Source: Luzula sylvatica
Taxonomy: Eukaryota; Streptophyta; Magnoliopsida; Poales; Juncaceae
Reading direction: 5' to 3'
DNA length: 64,000 nt
NCBI GenBank assembly: GCA_946800325.1
Contig: OX326957.1
Coordinates: 50,711,798-50,775,797 of the forward strand
Shown here: positions 32,577 to 44,140 of the stretch, one piece after another
How positions within the stretch are numbered: the first letter of the stretch is position 1
Layout of the letters: every line of letters starts with the position of its first letter
Made by a program: the position numbers and the translations under genes
The notes under the pieces: model-generated
Database searches by the model: none
Told to the model about the DNA's origin: nothing
What the model saw: the letters and a program-made list of their open reading frames with translations, nothing else

Positions 32577-35500
32577 CTAACACTGCGATAGATATCCCAA
32601 TCCTATCGCTCTAGCATGCTGCTCATGCTTGGCACGTGATAGTGGCTTCGTAAATGGATCGGCCACGTTATCCTCGGTAGGTATCTTCATTATTTTCACG
32701 TCACCTCTCTTCGTAATCTCACGAATCAAGTGTTAACGCCGGAGTACATGTTTGGACCGATGATGCGCTCTCGGTTCCTTAGATTGTGCTATTGCTCCGT
32801 TATTGTCACAATAGACATCCATGGAACCCGAGATACTTGGCATAACGCCAAGTTCCATCACGAACTGTCCTAGCCAGACAGCCTCCTTGGCGGCTTCCGA
32901 AGCCGCGATGTATTCCGCTTCAGTTGTAGAATCAGCCACCGTCTTCTGTTTGGAGCTTTTCCAAACAACAGCTCCGCCATTGAGCATAAAGACGTAACCA
33001 CTTTGAGATTGGAAATCGTCCGGGCAAGTTTGGAAACTAGCATCTGTATATCCTTGGATAATCAGATCTCCTTCTGAACCTCCATATACAAGAAACATAT
33101 CTTTAGTATTCCTGAGATACTTAAGAATGTTCTTGACTGCGGACCAGTGAGCTTCCCCGGGATCAGACTGATAGCGGGAAGTCACACTCAACGCATATGC
33201 GACATCTGGTCTAGTACATATCATGGCATACATGATCGATCCTATAGCCGAAGCGTATGGGATCCGACTCATTCGCTCACGTTCAGTGTCCGTTGAAGGA
33301 CACTGAGCCTTAGTGAGAGTGATACCATGTGACATTGGCAGAAATCCTTTCTTGGATTGCTCCATGTGAAACCTAGTTATCACTTTGTCAATATATGTAC
33401 TTTGACTTAGTCCGAGAAGTCTCCTTGATCTATCTCTATAGATCTTCACACCTAAAATATAGTCTGCTTCTCCTAAGTCCTTCATTGCGAATTGACTACC
33501 CAAATATGCCTTAACCTGGTTAAGCATCGGGATGTCATTTCCAATTAGTAAGATGTCGTCCACGTACAAGATGAGGAATACAACCGAACTCCCACTGAAT
33601 TTCTTGTATACACAAGGTTCCTCGATGTTTTGAATGAAACCATACTTTGCGATAACCTCATCGAATCGTATGTTCCACGCACGAGATGCTTGTTTTAATC
33701 CATAAATGGATCTCATAAGCTTGCACACTTTATTCGAATTCTTTGGATCGACAAAACCCTCGGGTTGTGTCATATACACATCCTCGGTAAGGTTCCCGTT
33801 AAGGAAAGCGGTTTTGACATCCATCTGCCATATCTCATAATCGTGATATGCAGCTATCGCTAGAAGAATGCGAATACTTTTAAACATGGCTACTGGAGAA
33901 AACGTTTCATCATAGTCTATACCATGAATTTGCTTGAAACCTTTCGCCACAAGTCTTGCTTTAAAAGTGTGTACATTACCATCCATGTCGGTTTTCTTCT
34001 TGAAAACCCATTTGCACCCAACGGTCTTAGCACCATCAGGTAGATCAATAAGATTCCAAACCTTATTATCATACATGGATTGGATCTCGGTTTTCATGGC
34101 TTCATGCCTTTTCGAGGAATCCAAGCTAGACATAGCACCTTTGTAGGAGTTTGGCTCATCATCTAGAGTCAACTCATCATCGTCATTACTAATGAGAAAT
34201 CCATATCTCTCAGGTTCTTGACGAATCCTACCAGATCTACGTATAGCTTGTGTATTAGATTCTGGTCCACCATCCAATGGTAACTCAGAATCTTGTTCCA
34301 AATCAGCTTGTTCACTTTGTGGTTCTCGAATTTCTTCGAGATCAATTTTACTCCCACTGGCTTGACGATCTAGAAATTCCTTCTCTAAGAAGTGTCCTCG
34401 TCGAGCCACGAAAACCTTGTTTTCGCTAGGCAAGTAAAAGTAGTATCCTCTAGTTTCTTGAGGATACCCCACAAATAAACACTTGTCTGATCTTGGCTCG
34501 AGTTTTTCCGTCAATAACCTTTTGACGTATGCCTCGCAACCCCAAATCTTAAGATAAGACAATGATGGCACCTTGCCATGCCATAATTCATATGGTGTCT
34601 TTTCAACCGATTTGGACGGAACTCTATTCAGTATATGAGCGGCCGTTTGAAGCGCGAAATCCCAAAATGACTTTGGCAAATCTGTTCGACTCATCATCGA
34701 GCGAACCATGTCTAACAAAGTTCGATTCCTCCTCTCGGACACTCCATTCCATTGGGGTGTACCGGGTGGAGTCCATTGTGATACTATACCACAATCTCGA
34801 AGATAGTCCTCAAACTCATAACTCAAGTATTCGCCACCTCGATCCGATCGAATGGCTTTTACTTTCTTGCCCAGTTGAAGTTCTACCTCGTGTTGAAACT
34901 CTTTGAATTTCTCAAAAGTTTCACTTTTGTGACGCATTAAGTATAGATATCCATATCTACTATAATCGTCAGTAAAAGTCACGAAGTAGCGATACCCATT
35001 TCTAGCCTCGACACTCATCGGTCCACATACATCGGAATGTATGAGGGCCAACACATCTTTCGATCTTTCTCCTTTCTTGGAAAAATGTGTCTTTGTCATC
35101 TTACCCATCAAACAAGATTCGTAATTTTCTATTGACTTTAAATCAAAAGAATCTAGCACTCCATCCTTTTGGAGTCTAGCAATGCGTTTCTCGTTTATGT
35201 GTCCGAGACGACAATGCCATGAGTATGTTTCATTAGTTTGAGTGGTATTTATGTTATAAATGGACTGATTATTGTTGTTATTTTCTAAATCCAAGACATA
35301 TAAACCATTTTCAACTAGAACATTACTAAAGAAAATGTTATTCTTGCGAATAAAACAATCATTAGTACCAATAACTAATTCATATCCATCCGCAATAAGT
35401 CTCGAAACAGAAATAATATTCCTACTCAAAGTAGGTACATAACAACAATTATTCAAAACTAAAATAAGTCCATTTGGCAAAGTTAAATCATACGTCCCTT

Positions 35501-36524
35501 CGGCTAATGCTGCTACTCGAGCTCCATTCCCGACGCGTAAATCAACTTCGCCACGAATCAACGATCTTCTACTTCTTAGGCCCTGCATATTATTACAAAT
35601 ATGAGTCCCACATCCAGTGTCCAACATCCATGATGATAAAGTAAAGAAATAAGAATCGATAACGGAAATACCTGATGCCGGTGTGTCCGAGGAAGCGGTC
35701 TTTTGCTTGCTCTCCCTCAGGAAGATCTCGCAATCACGCTTCCAATGCCCCTCCTTGAGACAGTGGAAACACTTCTTGTCATCCTTGACTTTCTTGCTCA
35801 CGGGCTTAGGCGCAACCTTGTTGCCCTTTGCCTTCTTCTTCTTGTTATTGTTTCCATTGTTTGGATTCTTCCCTTGAACCACCAATACCTCCGAAGTCCT
35901 AGACTTCATGTACCGCGGTTTCTGGTCACCTTCGAATGTTCTGAGCATTCCGAAAAGCTGGGGAATGGTCCTTGTCATGTCCGACATGTGGAAATGCGAA
36001 ATGAACGAATCGAAACTCGGTGGCAGTGACAACATGATCAAATCAGTTTGTAACTCCAACTCAAATTTTATGCCAAGCCTCTCAAGATGATCGAAATATC
36101 CTTTCATCTTGAGAAGATGAGAGCTAACGGGCGTACCTTCTTGCATCTTGCATTGCGTCGCATTGCCAAGAGCTTGATACTTCTCCACCCTTGCTTGAAC
36201 CTGAAACATCTCCCTGAGCTGTTTCATAATCTCGTATGCATCCTGTTTCTCAAACTGAATTTGATATTCAGGAGTCATAGTAGCCAACATGAGGCATGTG
36301 ACATCATTCGAATCGTCCATCATGGTCGTATATTCGAATGTCTCATCCTCAGTTGCTGTATCCCCTGGCACAGGAGGGATAGGCGTCTCCAAGACATGTG
36401 CCTTTCCTTCCTGTCTCAGAACGAATCCCAGATTCCTCTGCCAGTCGAGAAAGTTCTTTCCGTTCATTCGTTCCTTTTCCAAAATGGAACGCAAACTAAA
36501 GCGGTTATTACTTGGTAAAGCCAT
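32577..36524 (-). pseudogene. Copia gag-pol polyprotein with one in-frame stop
   Basis: The frame starts at 36524 (MALPSNN), the likely gag start; a longer start at 36575 exists. Domains in order are: Gag, the zinc knuckle C-x2-C-x4-H-x4-C (CFHCLKEGHWKRDC, nt ~35,730-35,775), protease with DTG (nt ~35,615), integrase with its HHCC zinc finger and D-D-E core, reverse transcriptase with YVDDILLIG (nt ~33,550), and RNase H. The frame is broken by TAA at 32733-32735, just after HHRSKHVLRR, where related elements usually have tyrosine followed by HLI. The same frame then stays open for 51 codons to a TAG at 32577-32579. Only the last part of RNase H is lost, so all other functions may still be encoded. 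Confidence 0.9.
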
Positions 36525-37677
36525 TAAATCTACAAATTTTTGAAAAATAATGTAATTGATAACGTGATCTTTCATATATTAAATTCATTTTTAAACAACT
36601 TGAAATACCCATTATTTTATCATTTCAAATAGCCCCCACTATTGAAACGGAGATTTGATACCTGAAATCTCATAATGGACAAGATCCCTATTTAACGTAT
36701 TTCTAAGGTGACTAAGGCCAACCACTCAGAAAACACGTCACGTTGGGTAGGACGGTGTCCAATCATCTCTAAGACGATTCTTGCTTTATTCGCGAGGTCC
36801 AGTATTGAGTCCAACTCAAAACCAGAGTATGTGTACCTCACTCCTTGCCCCAAATACTAGCCTAGCTAGCTAATTGGTCAAGTCCAAACCATAAATGGAA
36901 TATCATTCAATTAGCGAATTGACATCCCAGACTAAAGCCGTGCAACATATCAATCCCTAATCAATGCGTGCCTTCTTTTCTACGTACGTGTAAACTTGTG
37001 TCAGACTAAGGCCATGCAACATAAGTAAACAAAGACTAGACTAGAAGGTTCCATTTAGGGAGGCAAGTTACTTGATAATTACGTGGGAGAATTTTTCTTT
37101 TTTTAAAATCATTTATTTAACTTTTATTTTATTCATGCATAAAAACAAAAACAAAACAAAAATTGTACGGTATAGCATATAGGTCTTTTAGTTTTATGAG
37201 CAATCATAAAACCCTAAATTCCCAACCCTAAAACCCAAGATGATCTTGTGCTGTTCTTGAAGATCCAATCTTCGTGTTGTGTCGTCTGTTCTTGAAGATC
37301 CAATCTTCGTGTCGTCTTGTTTTGAAGGTTCCTTTTTCAAAACTAAACATATTCTACTACAATTTGGAAAACTCACTGATCCCCATATTAAAATAGTTTA
37401 CAAATTGGAAAGCTCACTGGCCCCCACATAACATACATACAAACAATCACAACACACATACAAACAATCACAATAATCATCCCCGTTTTAGGCTATATGC
37501 TATACCGAATTGAATTTATAAATTGAAAATTTTAAATTATTGGGCATTTTTGACAGAAAAAAAATTTTGTTGTCCAGAATTTTGTTCGTACGATCGCAAC
37601 TCCAAGTTCGATCGAGAAACGACAGAAAAAAAATAAAATAAAATTTATTTGAGTTAATTTTGTCCAGAATTATTGGG

Positions 37678-37708
<31 letters not shown>

Positions 37709-38110
37709 GAAAATCTGTATTTATTTAAAAAATATTTTACAGATCCAAATTTTTTTATAACATATCCAATCTGTATTTATTACCATATATTGTGAAAATC
37801 TAATTTTCTGAAAATCCAATTTTCAACAGATCTAATCTGTACAAAATATATTCTGAAAATCTAATTTTTTCTGAATTTCCATTTTTATTCTGAAAACCTA
37901 ATTTTTTCTGAAAAATCAATTTTAACCAGATCTAATCTGTTATAATTACAATATATTCTGAAAATCTAATTTTTCGGAAAATCTAATTTTCAACAGAATT
38001 CATATTATGTAATTTTGCAATTTAGCCTAAAAATTCTAAAATTTCTCAAATTATAAAATTCTAATCTACAAATCTGAAAATCTAATTTTCGATGGTTTTA
38101 ACGAGCGTTT

Positions 38111-38122
38111 GCTCTGATACCA
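38111..38122 (-). other. Copia primer-binding site
   Basis: On the minus strand this reads TGGTATCAGAGC, the classic plant Copia site complementary to the 3' region of initiator methionine tRNA. It lies one base inside the 5' LTR. Confidence 0.95.
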
Positions 38123-38123
38123 C

Positions 38124-38739
38124 TGTAGGATTACGCATACGATATTAGAGTATGCAGCGGAATTATTCACGCATGCGTAACCTAATTCTACCCTGGATCA
38201 CACTCGAAAAACACCGAAAAAGGAAGAGTAATCAGAATTTTACCTCGTACAAGTTAGTACGTGATGCCTTCTTCTCCAGATCTCGTGAACCTTCTCCAAG
38301 GATGCTTTTGCACTCCCTCTACTTGTGTCCACCTCGATTTCGTCTGATCAGAACCGCCAACACCGTTATAGTCGGTGTCACGATTATTTCTCTCAAAGTT
38401 TTGCTCAAAAACTCTCTCTCGAAATTCAACAGATCTCTCTTAGTATTATAGAAAAATTGAAAATATTTGGCGGCCAAAATTAGGTCAAAATTCGGCAGCC
38501 TTAGTAGAGAGAAAATGGAAATCTGAATTTATATTTATAGGCAAAATTAGGTCAGGATTTAATAGGCCGAAATTAGGTTAAATAAAGATTAATTATCTGA
38601 ATGGGCCCGAATTAGGATAAAGCCTAATTTTCTGAAATTAGGTTAAATCTCTAATAATATTAACGGCCCAATTCTGACTGCAAATTTGCTTATTTATATA
38701 AATTCTTCCAAGTTAATTCTTAAGCCATATTTTCTTTCA
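38124..38739 (-). repeat. Copia 5' LTR
   Basis: Same length and ends as the other LTR, with six substitutions. It drives transcription leftward, toward the gag-pol frame. The 99-residue frame called in each LTR has no meaning. Confidence 0.93.
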
Positions 38740-38830
38740 AACCGAACCAAATAAACCGAACCGATTAAACCGAATTCGATCGGTTCGGTTTGGTTCCCAA
38801 ATAAACCGAACAATTTGCCCACCCCTAATT

Positions 38831-40554
38831 ATAACTATAATGATAAAGAAATGATCATCGTCACAATTTGTTTCACAGTTTTTATTGATCACAGATTTTC
38901 CCATTAGTCATATCCATTCTTATATTTGTTCTTAGATTTTTAGGAGAAAATCATCACCGATCGAGTCGAGACAAATATGCGAAAAAGTAGAAACCAAGAA
39001 ATATATCCCATGTACTCAACACATAAGACATGAGTTATCAGAAAGTACAGATTCATCAGAATGACATGAAGACACGAACATTGGATAATTTCTTTAGAAA
39101 TAGACATAAGCCACACAGTCTGTAAGAAGAAAGGCTCACCAGCAATTATGCATCACCTAGATTGGCTACGACAAATTAAGTGAAATCATTTTCGGCATAG
39201 ATTTGCTTTGACAAACAACTTAATTAAAACCAGCATTGTATTATGTTGTTTTGAATTGAGTTAAATTTATGAATTTATGAATTTTAATGTTATACCAAAA
39301 TCTGTTAATATGGTACAAACTCACTGTGCGTGTCAATTATTGAAATGGTACTACTCCACGTACTAATTATTCACATTTCATTAATTTGCTCTGCACCTTA
39401 AAAATACTCGGCAGCGTGCTTCTTTAACCCCTTGTTTGCCATCCAATAGAAACCATTTCACAAAATTGTTTAAAATAAGTTAATCACCACGACATTGTAG
39501 TGTGTTACAGTATAACCCATAGCTAATTAACAATTTGCAAAAATCAACAAGAGATAAAATACTCCTCTAAATTAATTGTCCTACAGATAACTGACCTTGA
39601 AAATTTTCGATTTAGACCCCAATACTGGTCAAATTTATTTACATGCTAATAAGAAGCGAAAATTTGGAACTTTGAAGACTTTTTTTTGTGTAACAACGAG
39701 TTCTTAGCATCTTTCAGTCATTTCAAAGCTCACGAGCCCGTTTTGCTGCTCTCCCCAAACAGTCCATGTCAGAATTTCCCACACAAATCTCCCGGTTCAT
39801 AAAGATCAAAATAACTCGTGAACAAGGTGAGCAAAATTGGGACAACTTAATTTTGGTAATTGGTCGAATTTAGTGGAACAGAAGGTATTGTTGCCGGTGC
39901 AGAAAATCAATTATGGAAAAATTTGCTCCATTGCACCAACAGAGAGAGTTCGTCGTCGCACTACAAAGTTTCGGCTACCCAGATTCAGGAGAATCTCCTG
40001 ACTAGAGAGAGAATTATAGAATCAGTGACAAATTCAGATTTCTTTACCTACAATTATCAGTTATTTTAGTTGATAACTACTGTGAGAATTGCAATATATT
40101 CACAAATAATAATAACACAAAGCAATTGAGAATCCAATTATTGCAAAAAATCAGCCATAAAACATTCAACGTCTGAACCGTTCACAAATAATAATAACTA
40201 CTGTGAGAATTATAGAATCAGTGACATCAATATTGGACTCCCATATTGAACTTCGTCATCTGAACCGTTCACCTAGTGATGGAGAGATGAGATTAACCCA
40301 AAAATTACACACGCGCATGCCCCTGAATTGAATCATTCTCCCTCACTTTCTCTCTTCGTTGGATACCATTCTTCCTCTCTCTCGGCATGGTTAACCTAGC
40401 GATTCTCTCCTCTCCTCTCTGGCAACGCCTGGAACCTGGCGCCGCTTCCACCTCTATGGCGATCCGGCCTCGATACTTCGACGCGGAACCTGGCGACTCT
40501 AACCCTCAACGGAAGTCTTGAACTCTCTAGGTAATTGAACTTGTGGCCGCTGTC
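38831..40554. other. Spacer without a recognised gene
   Basis: Segments near 40007-40300 are scrambled direct repeats: AGAATTATAGAATCAGTGACA occurs twice (about 40010 and 40207), and CTGAACCGTTCAC twice (about 40172 and 40261). A CT-rich stretch and an ATG at 40388 open a 44-codon frame of unknown meaning. Nothing supports a gene. Confidence 0.4.
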
Positions 40555-41335
40555 ATTGTACCATCTTAATCATTGGAAGCGAACTTTTGTAAACGGTACA
40601 AATACATCATTATTGGCAGCGACGTGATATAAACGGCACTAAAGCATATTCTATTGGCAGCTACCATAGGAAACGGCACTAATACTTCATTTTTGGCACC
40701 GACTTTTTGTAAACGGCATAAAACTTAATCTTTTGGCAACGACCCGCAGTAAAGGCATGAAAACTTTGTTTTGGCAGCCAATAATAAAAAGTCACTAAAC
40801 CTTCATCTTCGGCAGTGACCAATATAAATGGCACTAAATTTAATGTTTGGCAGCGAAAAACAGGAAATGGCACAAAATATCATCTTTGGTAGTGACAAAT
40901 TGTAACGGGCACTAAAACTTCATTTTGGCAGCGACTTGTTGTAAACAAAGTTTCAACTTTTGGCAGCGACTTGTTGTAAACAAAGCTTCACCTTTTGGCA
41001 GCGACAAATAGTAAACGGCGCTAAAACATAATTTTTAGGCAGCGAAAAAAATAAAAGTCTCTAATACTTAATCTTTGGCAGCAACCAGTATTAAATGGCA
41101 ATAAAGCTTCATATTTGGCAGCGACAAATATAAACGGCACTAAACCTCGTTTTTGGCAGAGACAACTCTAATGGCACTAAAACTTCGTTTTCGGGAGCCA
41201 AAAAGTAATGCGGAACTAAAACTTCATTTTTGGCAGTCACAAACTTTAAAGGCACAAAAGCTACATCTTTAGCCAGCGATCAATAGAAACGGCACTAAAA
41301 CTTCGTTTTTTGCAGCGAGTTGAAATCTAGGAGCA
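40555..41335. repeat. Degenerate ~40-bp tandem repeat, about 19 units
   Basis: The approximate unit is TTTTGGCAGCGAC, about 6 variable bases, GTAAACGGCACTAAAA, CTTCAT. Spacing of the GGCAGCGAC core is close to 40 bp throughout. Two adjacent units at about 40935-41000 are almost identical, which suggests recent local duplication. The pattern resembles subterminal repeats of plant CACTA transposons, but no CACTA terminus was found on either side. Confidence 0.85.
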
Positions 41336-41446
41336 AATTAAAATTTCCCAAGAAAAAAATAATCAAATTCACGAACCAATTCAGAAAATCTAATTAACAA
41401 GAAATAAAATCCAGCGATATGTTCCCTAACTTGTATATACATACTC

Positions 41447-41683
41447 GGGGGCGGATCCAGAACGAATATATAGGGGGGGCCGGATTAAAAAAAAATTTAG
41501 AATACGTAGCCTGAGGGTTTCGAACTCAAGACCTCACACTTCCTAAACACATGTTTTACCACTACACTACCTTAATCTTTATGAAATATAAACAAATTTA
41601 TTATAATTATTACTTCGAAATCAACGAAATCACCTTCGTTCTTCACTAAATTTTTCGTTTTCGATTTCATGAGGGGGGCGGTA
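41447..41683 (-). mobile_element. hAT-type MITE, copy 2, right end missing
   Basis: The left end GGGGGCGGATCCAG and the interior match the copies at 19010 and 54856 but are more diverged. The right end stops at GGGGGGCGGTA and lacks the terminal CCGCCCCTG. Even so, a perfect 8-bp duplication ACATACTC flanks it (41439-41446 and 41684-41691). The tRNA-like boxes are kept on the minus strand: TAGTGTAGTGG at 41559-41569 and GTTCGAAAC at 41517-41525, still 33 nt apart. Confidence 0.75.
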
Positions 41684-41881
41684 ACATACTCATAATACCT
41701 AAAATATAAAATGTCTTCAAACAACAGAATATTAAATGCATCCAAATTCCAAAAGGATATATCCGAATAGTATTCAAATCATATTGAATAGGATACAACA
41801 TAGCAAGAAACAAATCAAAGAATAATTCCAAAAAAAATTCAACCTCTCTTCCACCTCGAAAATAAGGACAATTTTGGATAA

Positions 41882-41968
41882 TCACTCGTAAGGGTTTCTA
41901 AAGTTCTTCAATAGCTCGGGTACATCGTAACCAAGCATATCATCCACAACTTGAATGGATCGGACCAT
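41882..41968 (-). pseudogene. EHD: EHD C-terminal exon fragment, inverted
   Basis: On the minus strand, after an AG, 28 codons and a stop (TGA at 41882-41884) encode a peptide with VVDDMLGYDVPELLKNF and RNPYE. This is the C-terminal tail of plant EHD ATPases (dynamin-like membrane-remodelling proteins with an EH domain). It is not followed by any other EHD part on this strand. It lies head to head with the EHD central exons at 42048 on the opposite strand, so the gene has been broken and inverted here. Confidence 0.8.
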
Positions 41969-42047
41969 CTAATTTCAGTAAGTCCATTTATTAATTCAAA
42001 TCCTTTCATTTAATAAATTACTTATAATCACTTTGTATTTTTTTCAG

Positions 42048-42780
42048 AAATCTAAACCTTTGGCAAAGAGAACAAATCCTGATTTTGAAGCTGGCGTTCT
42101 GCCGATATCACCAATGTCAAATCAGTGGTTCAGCTCAAAATCAGCCAAAAAAGTACCTTAAAATTTCATTTTTCCTTCCATTTTCAATATTCATATATAT
42201 AAAAAAATATAATATTTTGCTCTAAGCCCAGTAACATCAGTAGTAGATGGATTAAAGAGACTATATATCGAGAAATTGAAACCCTTGGAAGTTGCGTACC
42301 GGTTCAATGATTTCGTCTCTCCTTTACTGGTACGCGTTATTTTTTCGTCTATACTAAACTTCAAAACTTCATTTAAAATCTAATATTCCATTCTTTTGTC
42401 AATTTTGTTTTGTAGACAAATAGTGATTTCGATGCAAAACCAATGGTGATGCTTCTAGGTTATTAAATATTTTATTTTAATTAATTTCTTTGCTAACAAA
42501 CGAATAATTCATTAATTAAATAAATAATTTTTGTTACAAAATACAGGAGCACATATTGGACCAGAGCCCACAACAGACAGATTCGTCGTTGTCATGGTAA
42601 GTTACAAAATTAACCATCATTAAAATTCTTTATTTATGAAATTGCCCCTATTTGGTACAGTCTGGTACGGACGAAAGAACAATTCCAGGCAATACCATTG
42701 CGGTACAAGCAGACATGCCTTATAACGGTTTGACCAGTTTCGGCACCTCTTTTCTCTCCAAATTCGAATGCTCTCAAATG
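42048..42780 (+). pseudogene. EHD: EHD central exons, broken gene copy lacking the P-loop exon
   Basis: Five exon-like blocks, 42048-42152, 42227-42329, 42416-42458, 42547-42596 and 42661-42780, encode consecutive parts of the EHD dynamin-type ATPase: WFSSKSAKK, VVDGLKRLY and YRFNDFVSPLL, SDFDAKPMVMLLG, AHIGPEPTTDRFVVVM, and SGTDERTIPGNT to FLSKFECSQM. Between blocks three and four the exon with the Walker A loop (GQYSTGKT in the family) is absent, although the phases still join. Block two is one base out of phase with block one, and block five has no GT donor and runs into a stop. The EH domain and the rest of the GTPase are missing. This is a non-functional fragment. Confidence 0.85.
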
Positions 42781-43045
42781 AATGATAAATATTAAATATA
42801 TGTTATTTACTGCATTTATGAATAGTAAGATATAAGTATATGTAAGATATTCAATAATACTCTTTGGTAGAAATTCATCGTTTCCAGGTTACATCACGCA
42901 ATTATTCTGAATCAATGATACTCATTTACGCTACCTAAAATTCGAGAAATTAGAGAAATAATGAATGCACAATAAGATGAAATTACTAAAATAGCAGGGG
43001 TGTGCATGATGTTTTTATATTTTGCTTGGTACAGATGAAACTGTT
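42781..43045. other. Spacer right of the EHD fragment
   Basis: AT-rich, no coding remnants recognised. It contains the target of the truncated LINE insertion. Confidence 0.4.
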
Positions 43046-43061
43046 TCAAGATAAACATATT

Positions 43062-44124
43062 TTTTTTTGAGTTGAATACCAAAATGGTATCCAGTCATTT
43101 TTGTAATATAAAAAAATAGAAAGTTATTTACATATAGAATTTTGTATTGATGACCTCATGTCTATCCTATTCCCGACGGTCTCCGTTGGGGGTTCCTCCA
43201 AGTGGCGAGCTCCTCGATAACCATTTGTGCCGTAGAAGAAGGCGGTTTTGATATTGCTCGGAATATTCTCGAGTTCATTTCCTTCCATATTTGCCATGAG
43301 ACGATAGCCCACTTTTCATCCCAACTCTTCCGATCTTCCTTCGGTAGCCTCTTTCTATTCGCTTTCCATGTGTCTTGTATGTTTTCCTCGCCCATGAAAG
43401 TTGTATTATTTGAGATGTTTGCGTCTTGTGCATCTATAATTTGCCATACGGCCTTTGTATAGACACATTGAATTAGGAGGTGTGGTGCCGTTTCGTCTTC
43501 CGACACACAAAGCGGGCAAGTTTGTATGCTCGGCCAACCCTTCTTTAGAAGAACGTCGGATGTGTTCAACCTCCCTAGCAAGGCCAACCAAAGGAATGTT
43601 TTAATTTTCGGCGGAATGTTCAATTTCCATAGATATGTTGTCCATTCGACCGTTATCCCCGGGTTTCTTAAGACCTCGTAGATCACTTTTGATGTAAGAG
43701 TCCCTTCCTTTGCCCATTTACATGTAATTTCACCATTGATTTCATTTTTCCGGATTGCCGCCATGTATATTGGGAGTATTTTTTGGAGATCTTTGACGAA
43801 GTATGATGCTTTTGACGCCGGTATTTGCGTTATTTCTCTTGCCTCATTTATCTCGTATATGGCTTGCATATTTTTTGTCCAAACACACTCCTTTTCTTTA
43901 TCTATTTTCCAAAGACATTTTAAAAGTAGTGACTCGTTTTTTGTTTCCGTATTTGGAATGCCCAATCTCCCGTTCTTTTTTGGTAGTGTGACTTTCTCCC
44001 AATTGACAAGGCAATTCCCGGGTTTGCATGTTTCGTTTCCTTTCCATAAAAACGATCTCATCGTTTTATCTATTTCTTGGAGTACCCATTTGGGTAGCTT
44101 GATTACTTGCATGTAGTGTGTCGG
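43062..44124 (-). mobile_element. LINE C: 5'-truncated LINE insertion
   Basis: A 1.06-kb insertion on the minus strand carries only the end of ORF2 and a short A tail (T run 43061-43068 on the plus strand). It is flanked by a perfect 16-bp duplication, TCAAGATAAACATATT, at 43046-43061 and 44125-44140. Truncation at the 5' end is typical of incomplete target-primed reverse transcription. Confidence 0.93.
43162..44112 (-). pseudogene. LINE C ORF2 C-terminal fragment
   Basis: An open frame of 316 residues corresponds to the C-terminal part of a plant LINE ORF2. It holds the end of the reverse transcriptase (LPKWVLQEID, FLWKG, GRLGIPN) and the zinc-binding zf-RVT domain (WKLNIPPKIKTFLWLALLGR, CPLC, HLLIQC). 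The endonuclease and the catalytic RT motifs are absent because of 5' truncation, so it cannot act alone. The first in-frame ATG lies a dozen bases inside the insertion and is fortuitous. Confidence 0.88.
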
Positions 44125-44140
44125 TCAAGATAAACATATT

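Larger units (their letters stand above)
30661..38739 (-). mobile_element. Ty1-Copia LTR retrotransposon, nearly intact
   Basis: Two 616-bp LTRs (30661-31276 and 38124-38739) differ at six positions by eye, about 1%, so insertion is recent. On the minus strand the order is 5' LTR, primer-binding site, ~1.55 kb leader, gag-pol, ~1.3 kb noncoding, polypurine tract, 3' LTR. The leader contains a T28 run on the plus strand (37681-37708) and many TCTAATTTTC-like repeats. The flanks, AACCC on the left and AACCG on the right, match 4 of 5; the target is itself repetitive, so the duplication cannot be confirmed. Confidence 0.93.

Noticed and set aside
30661..38739. Firm 5-bp target duplication for the Copia element
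   Set aside because: The flanks AACCC and AACCG match at four of five, but the target is itself an AACCGAAC repeat.
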